Below are positions 33,123 to 43,012 of a stretch of DNA of 44,948 bases, piece by piece. The DNA lies in contig JAQBOY010000099.1 of the NCBI GenBank assembly GCA_028287805.1, forward strand, positions 1-44,948. The letters run 5' to 3'. The position numbers were made by a program, and so were the translations under genes. Numbering within the stretch: position 1 is the stretch's first letter; every line of letters starts with the position of its first letter. The notes beneath the pieces are model-generated. The model saw only the letters and a list, made by a program, of their open reading frames with translations. It searched no databases and was not told the origin of the DNA. Source of the stretch: Mucilaginibacter sp. (GTDB lineage Bacteria; Bacteroidota; Bacteroidia; Sphingobacteriales; Sphingobacteriaceae).

Positions 33123-36100
33123 ATGAAAAAATTATTACTCTTTTGTTTTGCCCTGATGATTTATCAGCTGAGTCGTGCACAGGAAAAGTACCCCGAAACA
33201 TTTCCTGTTAACGGCGCCTGGGATGTTCGTCCGGAGCAATTCGCTTTTATTAACGCTACTATTGTAGTTAGCGGTGACCAAACTATAACTGGAGGTACGC
33301 TGCTGATTAAAAACAAAATGATTGAGGCTGTAGGAGCCGGCATAGCTGTACCAAAAGGCTATGTTACCATTGATCTGAAAGGAAAATATATTTATCCGGG
33401 CCTTGTAGATGCCTACAGCACTTATGGTATGCCCGAAGCACCACGGCAAGCATTTCCTGCCGGAGGTTTTGGTGGCGGACGTACATCAAATCCTATATCA
33501 ACCAAAGCAGGTGCCTTTGGCTGGAATGAGGCAATCAAGCCCGAAATGAGTGCTAAAATGGTATTTCACACTAATGCCACAACAGCAGCTGATTTAAAAA
33601 AGATTGGTTTCAGCACCGTACAATCATTAATACATGATGGCATAGCACGGGGCACTTCTGTAGCAGTTAGCTTAGCAGATGATCGCGATAACTTTGTAAT
33701 GATTAATGACCAGGCAGCTGCGAATTACTCTTTTAATAAAGGAACGGCGGCAACTAACTATCCATCATCATTAATGGGCACTGTAGCTTTAATACGCCAA
33801 ACTTATTATGATGCGCAATGGTATAAAAATCAAAAAGAAGAATACAATATCTCTTTAGATGAATTTAACAAAGCCCAAAGCCTGTCTCAAATATTTGAGG
33901 CAAGTGATCCGCAAAGCGTTTTACGTGCCGCTAAAATTGGAAAGGAATTTGGCAAGCAATATATTTTCAAAACTGATGGACAAGAATATCAGCGCATTGA
34001 TGCTATGAAAGGCACCGGGAGCGCTTTTATTATTCCATTAACCTTCCCGGCGCCCTATGATGTAGAAGACGCCCTTGATGCCCGCAACATTAGCTATGCG
34101 CAATTAAAGGCATGGGAGCTTGCCCCAACCAATCCGGGTGTTATGGAAAAAGCGGGAATAAAATTCGCCATCACCTCTTACGGCATTTCCAATGCCCGCG
34201 ATTTTTGGACAAATATCCGCAGTGCAATCAATTACGGATTGACTGAAAAACAAGCTTTAAATTCATTAACAATCACTCCTGCAGAAATGCTGGGTATTGC
34301 CGACAAAGTTGGCACTATAGCAAAAGGAAAAATAGCCAGCTTCCTGATCACTTCTAATGATTTATTCAAAGCAGATAATGTAATTTATGAAAACTGGGTA
34401 GAAGGCCAGCAATATGTAGTATCAAAAATGGATATTACTGATTTGCGTGGTAATTATACACTTACCGGTAGTGGTTTTACTAACACTACTATAGCTATTG
34501 GTGGCGCGCCCGGAACCTATGATGTAAACCTGTCACACACAGGAGCAGACAGTACCCGTACACGTGGCACTATTACACGTACAGGTGACCAGGTAAGTAT
34601 TTATTTTAACCTGAAGGGCAATCCCGCAGGTATTATCCGTTTATCAGGCTATATTGCATCAGCATCTCCTATCACCCTTAAAGGTATTGCCACAATACCT
34701 GATGGAAGCAGTGTTAACTGGACAGCAACTTACACAGGCCCGGCTCCGCAAGGCGGTGGACCTGGTGGTCCCCGTGGTGATGCTGCAAGGCCAAATGTAC
34801 CTGTTGGTCCGGTTATATATCCTTTTGTAGCTTATGGTAACACTGAAATACCTAAAGCAGAAACCGTGCTATTTAAAAATGCTACCGTTTGGACAAACGA
34901 AAAAGAAGGCATATTAAAAAATGCTGATGTTTTAATTGAAAACGGAAAAATTAAGGCCGTAGGTACAAACCTTTCAGCAGGCGGCGCAAAAGTAATTGAT
35001 GCTACCGGCAAACACCTTACCCCAGGTATAGTAGATGAACACTCGCACATTGCCGCTACAGGGGGCATTAATGAGGGCACACAATCTGTTACAGCCGAAG
35101 TACGCGTTGCTGATGTACTTGATGCACAAGACATTGAAATATATCGCCAGCTGGCTGGCGGTGTTACAACCTCTCATATTTTACACGGTTCGGCTAATGC
35201 CATTGGTGGTCAAACACAATTGATCAAACATCGCTGGGGCCTTTTACCAGAACAATTAAAAGTTGAAGGAGCTGATGGATTTATCAAGTTTGCCTTAGGA
35301 GAAAACGTAAAAGGAACTAATAGCGGCGCCGGTAACCAGCCAAATGCCAACCTGCGTTTCCCGCAAACACGTATGGGTGTTGAAGAAGTATATGTTGATG
35401 CCTTTACACGTGCCAAAGAATACAAGGAGGCCCGTGCTATAAAAGGAAATAATGTTCGCCGGGATCTGGAACTGGAAACCCTTGCTGATATAATGGACAA
35501 CAAACGTTTTATCACCTGCCACTCCTACGTACAATCAGAAATTAACATGCTGATGCACGTGGCCGATTCTATGGGCTTCCATGTAAATACCTTTACTCAC
35601 ATATTAGAGGGTTATAAAGTGGCCGATAAAATGAAAGCACATCGTGTAGCCGCCTCTACCTTCTCAGACTGGTGGGCTTATAAAAATGAGGTTGCCGAAG
35701 CTATTCCTTATAATGGCAAACTAATGCATGATGAAGGTTTAATAGTAGCATTCAACTCAGATGATGCAGAAATGGCACGCCGCCTTAACCAGGAAGCTGG
35801 CAAATCTGTAACTTATGGTAAAATGAGCGAAGAAGACGCTTTAAAATTAGTGACACTTAACCCTGCAACCATGCTGCACATGGAAAATCGCATTGGCAGT
35901 ATTAAACCAGGCAAAGACGCTGACGTTGTGTTATGGTCTGCTGATCCTTTATCTATCTATGCGGTTTGCGAAAAAACTTATGTAGACGGTGTTCCTTATT
36001 GGGACTTTTCAAAAGATGCAGACAATCAAAAAAGGATGAAAACCGACGAGGCCCGTATTATACAAAAAATGGTTGAGGCTAAAAATGCCGGCTCCGCAAC

Positions 36101-36251
36101 GCAAAGGCCTGCCGCTGCCCGTAGGCGCTTATATACTTGCGATAGCATAGAAGAAGAAAACTTTGTAGTTAAAGACGCTTATACAGAAATGGAGAAAGCA
36201 CGTGCCGCAGCATCAGCAGAGTCTGATGATAATAATATTAAAAATCAATAA
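33123..36251 (+). CDS. Exported double-domain amidohydrolase
   Basis: 1042 residues with a signal peptide (1-19, ending LSRAQ). It holds two amidohydrolase-like halves. The first (about 20-435) has lost its metal motif: YPGLVDAYSTYG stands where HxH is expected. A beta-rich insert (about 437-545) and a Gly/Pro linker (GGGPGGPRGD) follow. The second half (about 575-1000) keeps H640/H642 in DEHSHIAA, later histidines in ITCHSY and NTFTHILEG, and D880 in FNSDDAE. It should be an active metal-dependent hydrolase of the imidazolonepropionase-like group. The substrate is unknown. The gene for a second amidohydrolase follows closely. Confidence 0.9.
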   Translation: MKKLLLFCFALMIYQLSRAQEKYPETFPVNGAWDVRPEQFAFINATIVVSGDQTITGGTLLIKNKMIEAVGAGIAVPKGYVTIDLKGKYIYPGLVDAYSTYGMPEAPRQAFPAGGFGGGRTSNPISTKAGAFGWNEAIKPEMSAKMVFHTNATTAADLKKIGFSTVQSLIHDGIARGTSVAVSLADDRDNFVMINDQAAANYSFNKGTAATNYPSSLMGTVALIRQTYYDAQWYKNQKEEYNISLDEFNKAQSLSQIFEASDPQSVLRAAKIGKEFGKQYIFKTDGQEYQRIDAMKGTGSAFIIPLTFPAPYDVEDALDARNISYAQLKAWELAPTNPGVMEKAGIKFAITSYGISNARDFWTNIRSAINYGLTEKQALNSLTITPAEMLGIADKVGTIAKGKIASFLITSNDLFKADNVIYENWVEGQQYVVSKMDITDLRGNYTLTGSGFTNTTIAIGGAPGTYDVNLSHTGADSTRTRGTITRTGDQVSIYFNLKGNPAGIIRLSGYIASASPITLKGIATIPDGSSVNWTATYTGPAPQGGGPGGPRGDAARPNVPVGPVIYPFVAYGNTEIPKAETVLFKNATVWTNEKEGILKNADVLIENGKIKAVGTNLSAGGAKVIDATGKHLTPGIVDEHSHIAATGGINEGTQSVTAEVRVADVLDAQDIEIYRQLAGGVTTSHILHGSANAIGGQTQLIKHRWGLLPEQLKVEGADGFIKFALGENVKGTNSGAGNQPNANLRFPQTRMGVEEVYVDAFTRAKEYKEARAIKGNNVRRDLELETLADIMDNKRFITCHSYVQSEINMLMHVADSMGFHVNTFTHILEGYKVADKMKAHRVAASTFSDWWAYKNEVAEAIPYNGKLMHDEGLIVAFNSDDAEMARRLNQEAGKSVTYGKMSEEDALKLVTLNPATMLHMENRIGSIKPGKDADVVLWSADPLSIYAVCEKTYVDGVPYWDFSKDADNQKRMKTDEARIIQKMVEAKNAGSATQRPAAARRRLYTCDSIEEENFVVKDAYTEMEKARAAASAESDDNNIKNQ

Positions 36252-36269
36252 TCCTATTTGAAAATAATC

Positions 36270-37589
36270 ATGAAAAAAACAATATTAAGTTTAGGAGGAT
36301 TATTGCTTGGCATTACCCTCTCTTACGGGCAGGCTACCATATCCCCTGCTAAACCACAATCAAAACCTATTGTAATTACGGGCGCAACCATACACGTTGG
36401 TAACGGACAGGTAATTAATAATGGTTATATCACCTTTGATAAAGGTAAAATTACAGGTATTGGCGAAGGTTCAGCACCCGGCACTTCCGGTTATGAAGTA
36501 ATTGACGCAACCGGCAAACAAGTATATCCGGGCTTCATATGCCCAATGACCACTTTAGGATTAATTGAAATTGAAGAAGGTGCTAAAGGTACGGTTGATG
36601 ATGTTGAAACAGGTACTTATAACCCTCATGTACGCTCGTTGGTAGCTTACAACACCGACTCAAAAGTTATCCCAACCGTACGTTCTAATGGCATTTTATT
36701 AGCACAACCTATTCCAAACGGTGGTATAATTTCAGGCACTTCATCCGTAGTTCAACTGGATGCCTGGAACTGGGAAGATGCCGCTTATAAAAAGGATATA
36801 GCCGTACATTTAAACTGGCCTTCAGCCAGTGCTGGCCGTCGCGGCGGCAGAAGAGGAGTTGCTCCTGAAACGACAACTGAAACACCTGCTCAACGTGCTC
36901 AAAAAGCGGTAGATGAGCTATACACCCTTTTTGCAGAAGCTAAAGCCTATGCTGAAATTGCAAAACCGGCAGTAACTAACGTTCGGTTTGCAGCTATGAA
37001 GGGATTATTTAACGGTACAAAAAAACTGTTCATTGTTGCTGATGAAGCGAAACAAATTACACAAGCCGTAACATTCGCTAAAAAGCTGGGTATACAGGCT
37101 GTAATTGTTGGCGGTAAAGACTCCTATCTGGTAACAGATATTTTAAAGGAAAACAATGTACCGGTAATTATTCGCGAAACACAGGCCCTGCCTGAAAAGG
37201 AGGAAGATGATGTATACATATCCTACAAACTGCCCATGCTGTTACAAAATGCTGGTGTAATGTATGGCTTAACCGGTATTGGTTTCTGGCGCCAGCGTAA
37301 CCTGCCATTTGAAGCAGGAGAAGCAGTGGGTTATGGCTTAACTAAAGAACAGGCCTTATCTATGATCACCCTTAACAATGCTAAAATATTAGGTATTGAT
37401 AAAACCACCGGCACCCTCGAAAAAGGGAAAGATGCCAATTTGTTTATTTCAGGGGGTGATGCTTTAGATATGATTACCATTGATGTGCAAAACGCCTTCA
37501 TACAAGGCAGAAGCATTAACCTTGACAATCTGCACAAACAACTTTACAGGAAATTTGCTGGTAAATACGGAGTAAAAGCGAATTTGTAA
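36270..37589 (+). CDS. Exported amidohydrolase-like protein, probable pseudoenzyme
   Basis: 439 residues from the ATG at 36270 (MKKTILSLGGLLLGITLSYGQ, a signal peptide). It keeps the amidohydrolase beta-sandwich and barrel fold (VITGATIHVGNG, LTKEQALSMITLNNAKILGI, LEKGKDANLFI). The metal-binding HxH is replaced by GFICPMTTLG, and no set of barrel histidines or catalytic aspartate is visible. It resembles the degenerate first half of the preceding protein and lies 18 bp after it, so it may be its structural partner. A terminator follows. Confidence 0.88.
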   Translation: MKKTILSLGGLLLGITLSYGQATISPAKPQSKPIVITGATIHVGNGQVINNGYITFDKGKITGIGEGSAPGTSGYEVIDATGKQVYPGFICPMTTLGLIEIEEGAKGTVDDVETGTYNPHVRSLVAYNTDSKVIPTVRSNGILLAQPIPNGGIISGTSSVVQLDAWNWEDAAYKKDIAVHLNWPSASAGRRGGRRGVAPETTTETPAQRAQKAVDELYTLFAEAKAYAEIAKPAVTNVRFAAMKGLFNGTKKLFIVADEAKQITQAVTFAKKLGIQAVIVGGKDSYLVTDILKENNVPVIIRETQALPEKEEDDVYISYKLPMLLQNAGVMYGLTGIGFWRQRNLPFEAGEAVGYGLTKEQALSMITLNNAKILGIDKTTGTLEKGKDANLFISGGDALDMITIDVQNAFIQGRSINLDNLHKQLYRKFAGKYGVKANL

Positions 37590-38188
37590 GGAAACTGATT
37601 ACATTTTTTCTTTAAACCCCTGCTAATGATAGCAGGGGTTTTTTTATTTAGCAAAAAAGTAAGCGTTTGTTAAAAATACAGACACTGATTAAATAAATTT
37701 CTGTTTTAAAACTTTATTTTTTCATTCCTTCTGCTTTTTTTATTAAAAAAAGCGATAACAACGTACAAAAACAAAGTTTTCATATTGACACGGAATTTTC
37801 ACCCACTACAATTTCCAACCTTATATTATACTCAGTTTAGGTTTCATATAATACATTTTATTTTTATGTACTTAATGATAACAAAATAAAATATTTGTTA
37901 TATGTATTTTTGCGAAATGTTTAACATATTACTTATTTTTTTTAAAAAATCTAAATTTTCTTAATAAAAAATAAAAAACTATTGCAATTTTTTAAAAAAA
38001 GTCCATTTTTTATGCCCAGTTTAAAAAAAAGTCTAAATTATTTAATTAACATTAACTATAATTTTAACATTTAAATAAAAATAGCCCTTTTTTTGAATTT
38101 ATTTTATTTTTTTAGGTCATAATTTAAATATTACCACTATATTAGAGCGATTTATTAATTTATTTATTAACTGACTTATTAATTAGGA
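37590..38188. other. Long AT-rich spacer with terminator and SusC leader
   Basis: 599 bases without a gene. It contains the amidohydrolase terminator near its start, repeats of TTTAAAAAAAGTC type near 37991 and 38020, and the leader motif TTTATTTATTAACTGA just before SusC. No sigma or anti-sigma gene precedes SusC. The TATTTTTG at 37905-37912 fits TAnnTTTG but lies far from the start and lacks a -33 element. Confidence 0.55.
37614..37645 (+). terminator. Rho-independent terminator after the amidohydrolase pair
   Basis: AAACCCCTGCT (37614-37624) pairs with AGCAGGGGTTT (37631-37641) around the loop AATGAT, and a T-run follows. It closes the two-gene amidohydrolase transcript. Confidence 0.92.
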
Positions 38189-41100
38189 ATGAAAAAACTA
38201 CTACTTAGCAGTATGTGGGTTTTGATGTTCATAGCCTCACATGTCTATGCCCAAACCCGCGCCATTACAGGAACAGTGACCGATAAAGATGACGGCGGCC
38301 CACTGCCCGGCGTTAGTGTTACTATAAAAGGAACTAAAACCGGCACACAAAGCAACGCTCAGGGTATCTTCAAGATCAATGCGAGTACCGGAGAAACATT
38401 GGTGTTTACATCCGTTGGATACAAAACACAGTCTATTGTAATATCCGGCTCTACGGTAAAGGTTACGATGGAATCCAACCAAACCCAATTATCAGACGTT
38501 ATGGTTATTGGTTATGGCACACAAAGAAAGAAGGATAACATCGGCAGTATTGCACAGGTAAAAGGCAGTGACCTGGTTGAACAGCCAGTAACATCTTTCG
38601 AAAACGCTCTTGCAGGCAAAGCTTCAGGCGTTCAAATAACTATACCAAGCGGGGTATTAAATGCTCCGCCGGTCTTCCATATCCGGGGTACCAATTCCAT
38701 CGGCCTCGGATCGCAACCGCTTATTGTAGTTGACGGTGTGCCAAGTTTTGATGGTAACGTTGGCGCTGGGGAATCAGGAAGTAACGCCTTGGCTAACATC
38801 AATCCTGATGACATTGAAAGCATTGATATTGCTAAAGATGCATCTGCTACAGCTATATATGGTAGCCGCGCTGCAAACGGTGTTGTGTTTGTAACTACCA
38901 AAAAGGGTAAAAAAGGCGATGCTGTTGTAACTTTGGATAGCTGGATGGGTATGACTAAAGTAACCAGGTTGCCTCAAATGTTAAATGCACAGCAATATGT
39001 TACCTTAAAAAATGAAGCATTGGTAAATGCAGGCTTGTATAATGCAACCGTTACAAACCCTCAAACTGTTCCTTTGGCATACATGACTTTAACTCCTGAT
39101 GCTAATGGAAATCCGATTAATACCAATTGGGCAAATCTGATTTACCAAACAGGAACATCCTATAACAGTACAGCCAGTATATCAGGCGGTACAGATAAAA
39201 CCACTTATTATGCTTCTGCAAACTGGAGCAAACAGGCAGGCATCATTGCAAAAAATGAATTTGATAACAAAGGGATGCTTTTTAATGTTGATCACAGGCC
39301 TAATAAATATGTTACCATGGGCGCAAAAATCGCTTATGCTGATCAGGCTAACCTTGCAGCAACATCATCAGGTTCTTTACCAGGTGAGGCGTATGCAGTA
39401 GCCGGTTTGGGAAGGTTGGCTTTATTACTGCCACCCAATCTTGCACCATATAACAATGATGGTTCTTATAACTTAAACCCTTCAAATGGATTGTTGGGCA
39501 TAATGAATAACAAGGGATATACAAATAGCTATTCTAACCCAGCGGTGGCTCTTAATCTGGACCGTGCTAATAGCTATATTACGCACTTAACAGGTAATGT
39601 GTATTTGCAGGTAAAACCATTATCATGGATTACCTTAAAAACGGTATATGGCATTGACTATATCAACACAGTAAACGACAGCTTCTTTAACCCTATTTCT
39701 AACTTTTCTGTGGTTAATGGTGTTCAAACCAATAATGCCAGCGCTCAGGACAGCTATGCGCAAAACAGAAGATACGTATGGAGCAATACAGCGCAATTTG
39801 ATCGCACATTTGGGAAACACAACTTTTCCCTATTGTTAGGTAATGAGCAACAAGGACAAACTCAATATGGTTTCGGTGTAAATCGTAGCATACTTTCAGA
39901 TCCGGCGTTCAATGTAATTCAAGCTGGTTATGTAAATGTGTCTGCACCCGCATCTACTTTAATTAACACACAAAATTACCTGGTATCATTTTTCGGACGT
40001 TTAAATTACAACTTTAATGAGAAATATTTCTTATCAGCAACGATCAGAAAGGACGGATTCTCCGCCTTTGGATCTGATAAAAAATATGGCTACTTTCCGG
40101 GTTTTGGCGCAGGCTGGGAAATTACAAAAGAAAATTTCTGGAAAAACATAAACGCCGATAAAGTATTCAGCAGCTTTAAACTTAAGGCTAGCTATGGCAG
40201 GGTGGGTAACACCAGTGGCCTAAGTGATTTTGGCTCTTATACACAATATGGCGCAAGTGCGCTATATAATGGCAATCCAACACTTATTCCAACTGTAACC
40301 GGTAATAATTCGTTAGGCTGGGAAAATAGTTCAAAAACGGATATTGGCCTGGACTTCGGTATTTTAGATGACCGTATTACGGGAGAAATCGGTGCGTACA
40401 GGGATAATGTAACCGGTTTGATTTTCAATGTACCTCAGGTACCTTCGGCAGGGTTAGCATCTAATCCTCCGGTTAACGTTGGGTCGTTATATAATAAAGG
40501 CCTTGAATTTACGATCAATGCTGATATATTAAGAGCAGGAGCATTCAAATGGAGTGCAAATTTCAATATCAGCTTCAACCAAAACAGAATCACGGCTTTA
40601 ATACCGGGAACTAACTACTTTACTTATTCCACCTCAAGCCTTGAGATCGCTAATATTAACAAAGTTGGCGGCGGCGTTGGAGATTTATACATCATTCGTT
40701 CAGCCGGTGTTGACCCCCGTAATGGAGACCGCATATTTATAAACGGTCAGGGAAAACAAGTTGAATATTCATTTAATGCGGTAAAGACCCCTCAGGGCTC
40801 TGCACATTATTTTAACATGGATGGCACACCCTATCTTACCTCTTCTGGTAGCTTGAACAGTATAAATCAGACCGCTGACGCTGTGGATTATGGAAATGCA
40901 ACACCTAAAGAAGTAGGAGGATTAAGCAACACCTTCCATTATAAAAACTTTGATTTAAATGTTTTATTTACTTATCAGCTTGGATTCTATGTTTATTATG
41001 GTACTGCTGCAACGTTAACCGATCAGCGTTACTTTAATAACTCAACCAATATTTTAGATCATTGGACAACTCCTGGTCAGGTGGCTGCCTTTCCTAAAGT

Positions 41101-41407
41101 AGTTTTCGGTGATAACGTATCAAATGGTACGTCTTTCCCTACTGATTTTAATACTTACAGAGGCGATTTTGCAAAGCTCAAAACTGTGAATTTTGGTTAC
41201 ACCTTACCTAAACCTCTACTATCCAAAATAGGTGTTAAAAGCGTAAGGTTATATGTTACCGGTCAAAATTTATTTATCATCACCAAATATCCGGGTCCTG
41301 ATCCGGAAGTAGCTTCCAATGGTACAAGTAATAGTACCCCAGGTGTTGACAGGAATACAGTGGCAAATGGCAGAACATTTACAGCTGGTTTCTCACTTAA
41401 ATTTTAA
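38189..41407 (+). CDS. susC: SusC/RagA-family TonB-dependent outer-membrane transporter
   Basis: 1072 residues. Signal peptide (1-21, ending HVYAQ), then a CarboxypepD_reg-like domain (about 24-105, ITGTVTDKDDGGPLPGVSVTI), a TonB-box region (DVMVIGYGTQ), a plug domain (about 115-230, with ENALAGKASGVQI, and DDIESIDIAKDASATAIYGS) and a long beta-barrel ending in FSLKF. It imports bulky nutrients across the outer membrane together with the SusD lipoprotein 18 bp downstream. No glycosidase or sigma/anti-sigma gene adjoins it, so the substrate is open; peptides, glycans and other ligands are all known for SusC proteins. Confidence 0.96.
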   Translation: MKKLLLSSMWVLMFIASHVYAQTRAITGTVTDKDDGGPLPGVSVTIKGTKTGTQSNAQGIFKINASTGETLVFTSVGYKTQSIVISGSTVKVTMESNQTQLSDVMVIGYGTQRKKDNIGSIAQVKGSDLVEQPVTSFENALAGKASGVQITIPSGVLNAPPVFHIRGTNSIGLGSQPLIVVDGVPSFDGNVGAGESGSNALANINPDDIESIDIAKDASATAIYGSRAANGVVFVTTKKGKKGDAVVTLDSWMGMTKVTRLPQMLNAQQYVTLKNEALVNAGLYNATVTNPQTVPLAYMTLTPDANGNPINTNWANLIYQTGTSYNSTASISGGTDKTTYYASANWSKQAGIIAKNEFDNKGMLFNVDHRPNKYVTMGAKIAYADQANLAATSSGSLPGEAYAVAGLGRLALLLPPNLAPYNNDGSYNLNPSNGLLGIMNNKGYTNSYSNPAVALNLDRANSYITHLTGNVYLQVKPLSWITLKTVYGIDYINTVNDSFFNPISNFSVVNGVQTNNASAQDSYAQNRRYVWSNTAQFDRTFGKHNFSLLLGNEQQGQTQYGFGVNRSILSDPAFNVIQAGYVNVSAPASTLINTQNYLVSFFGRLNYNFNEKYFLSATIRKDGFSAFGSDKKYGYFPGFGAGWEITKENFWKNINADKVFSSFKLKASYGRVGNTSGLSDFGSYTQYGASALYNGNPTLIPTVTGNNSLGWENSSKTDIGLDFGILDDRITGEIGAYRDNVTGLIFNVPQVPSAGLASNPPVNVGSLYNKGLEFTINADILRAGAFKWSANFNISFNQNRITALIPGTNYFTYSTSSLEIANINKVGGGVGDLYIIRSAGVDPRNGDRIFINGQGKQVEYSFNAVKTPQGSAHYFNMDGTPYLTSSGSLNSINQTADAVDYGNATPKEVGGLSNTFHYKNFDLNVLFTYQLGFYVYYGTAATLTDQRYFNNSTNILDHWTTPGQVAAFPKVVFGDNVSNGTSFPTDFNTYRGDFAKLKTVNFGYTLPKPLLSKIGVKSVRLYVTGQNLFIITKYPGPDPEVASNGTSNSTPGVDRNTVANGRTFTAGFSLKF

Positions 41408-41425
41408 TTAGTTAATTTAAAAGAA

Positions 41426-42883
41426 ATGAAAAAGAAATTTATATTTATACTAAGCATAGTGTTACTAAGCACCTATGCATGTCAAAAAAGTAGCTTATAT
41501 CCTGCTTTGCCAACTTCGGTTTCCAGCCAGGATGCCTTTTCCACATCAGCCCGCATTTCAGGCCAGGTGTTCGGTTTATATAGCACTTTAAAAAACGGAC
41601 AGCTTTATGGCGGCAGATATCAGATTTACAATGACATAAAAGCTGATAACTGGATAAACTCAACTGCTAACTCAGTAACTGGTTACCAAACCTGGACTGA
41701 AACCGTTAATAGTACCAGCTCTGAGGTTATTAACTTATGGGCGCAGGCTTATTTAACGATAAACAACTGCAACTTATTTATTGATGGAATGAATAGCACA
41801 GGAACTGCGGTTGTTGGGACTGCCTTAGCTGCAAATTACATAGCTGAGGCTAAATTTGTACGCGCATTGGCTTACTATGCATTAATGCAAATGTATTGTG
41901 TGCCTTATTCTGTTAACAATGGCGGATCTCCCGGCGTTCCTTTGCAGTTAAAAGGATTATCAGCATATGGAAATTACGCAATGGCCCCCGCAACAGTTGC
42001 AGCAGATTATGCGCAAATAATAAAAGATTTAAGTGATGCTGAAACTGCGTTGCCTGCAACTTATCCTGACGCGGTATCTAATGTTACCAGGGCACATAAA
42101 AATTCAGCTATAGCTTTCAAAACAAGGGTGTATTTAAGCATGGGCCAGTATGCCAATGTTATTACTGAAGCCAATAAAATTGTCAGTCTTACTGCGCCTT
42201 TTACAGCTACCAATGGTGGCGTGCCTTTTGCATTGCAAGCATCTATTGCTAATGTTTTTAAGGCTCCGTATACTACAACTGAATCAGTATTTTCTGCACC
42301 ATTTACAATTGGATCAACCACCGATCAACCAGGCGGACAGAATGCCTTGGCTGATTACTTTAACAGCACAGGAGCAGGCGAGTTTTACATAAACACTTCC
42401 AGCGCCCTGTTTACCGATCCTAACTGGGTAAGCACTGATGCCAGAAGAGGCTTTATTAATAAAGTGGGTACAAAAACCTATTTAACAAAATGGCCGTTAG
42501 GTGCTCCATATTTAGACTGGGCAAACGTAATGAGATATTCTGAAGTTTTATTAAACTTGGCTGAAGCCCGCGTTATGACAGCCGGCCCTAATGATCCGCA
42601 GGCCGTTGCATTGTTCAATGCCGTACATAAAAGATCAGACCCTACTACAACTTATACCGTTGCCAGCTTCCCATCTGCAGCAGCATTTCAGTCTGCATTA
42701 TTGGAAGAAAGAAACATTGAGTTCCTGGGTGAAGGTTTAAGATGGGCTGACCTGCTTCGTTTAGGCCTTGCTATTCCGGCAAAATCTAACGTTGCTTCTA
42801 TACCTGTTGGCGGTTATGGCACATCATACATCTGGCCAATGTCTGGTAACGAACAACAAACTAATCCGCTTATTGGCAGGTAA
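41426..42883 (+). CDS. susD: SusD/RagB-family outer-membrane nutrient-binding lipoprotein
   Basis: 485 residues. A lipoprotein signal ends in STYAC with C19 as the acylated residue. The body has the SusD pattern: an N-terminal segment with TPR-like helices (AEAKFVRALAYYALMQMY; IAFKTRVYLSMGQY) and the conserved C-terminal motifs RYSEVLLNLAEAR and LLEERNIEFLGEGLRWADLLR. It forms the lid of the SusC channel and binds the substrate at the cell surface. It starts 18 bp after SusC, followed by a strong terminator. Confidence 0.95.
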   Translation: MKKKFIFILSIVLLSTYACQKSSLYPALPTSVSSQDAFSTSARISGQVFGLYSTLKNGQLYGGRYQIYNDIKADNWINSTANSVTGYQTWTETVNSTSSEVINLWAQAYLTINNCNLFIDGMNSTGTAVVGTALAANYIAEAKFVRALAYYALMQMYCVPYSVNNGGSPGVPLQLKGLSAYGNYAMAPATVAADYAQIIKDLSDAETALPATYPDAVSNVTRAHKNSAIAFKTRVYLSMGQYANVITEANKIVSLTAPFTATNGGVPFALQASIANVFKAPYTTTESVFSAPFTIGSTTDQPGGQNALADYFNSTGAGEFYINTSSALFTDPNWVSTDARRGFINKVGTKTYLTKWPLGAPYLDWANVMRYSEVLLNLAEARVMTAGPNDPQAVALFNAVHKRSDPTTTYTVASFPSAAAFQSALLEERNIEFLGEGLRWADLLRLGLAIPAKSNVASIPVGGYGTSYIWPMSGNEQQTNPLIGR

Positions 42884-42908
42884 TAGCTAAAGTTTTATAA
42901 CAAACATA

Positions 42909-42945
42909 AAGAAAGCCGCCTCAAATTTGAGGCGGCTTTCTTGTT
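42909..42945. terminator. Bidirectional Rho-independent terminator
   Basis: A perfect 30-base palindrome, built on GAAAGCCGCCTCAAA and its complement, is flanked by A-rich and T-rich bases. It sits between SusD (plus strand) and the DUF4159 gene (minus strand). Confidence 0.93.
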
Positions 42946-43012
42946 ATTATAATAATTCTGCTATATAATTAAATAGGTCAAAACACCTTCACTGTACCCC
43001 TCCCCCTATTCA

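Noticed and set aside
37905-37912. TATTTTTG as the SusC promoter
   Set aside because: It lies about 277 bases before the start, lacks a -33 TTTG at the proper spacing, and the region is so AT-rich that chance matches are expected.
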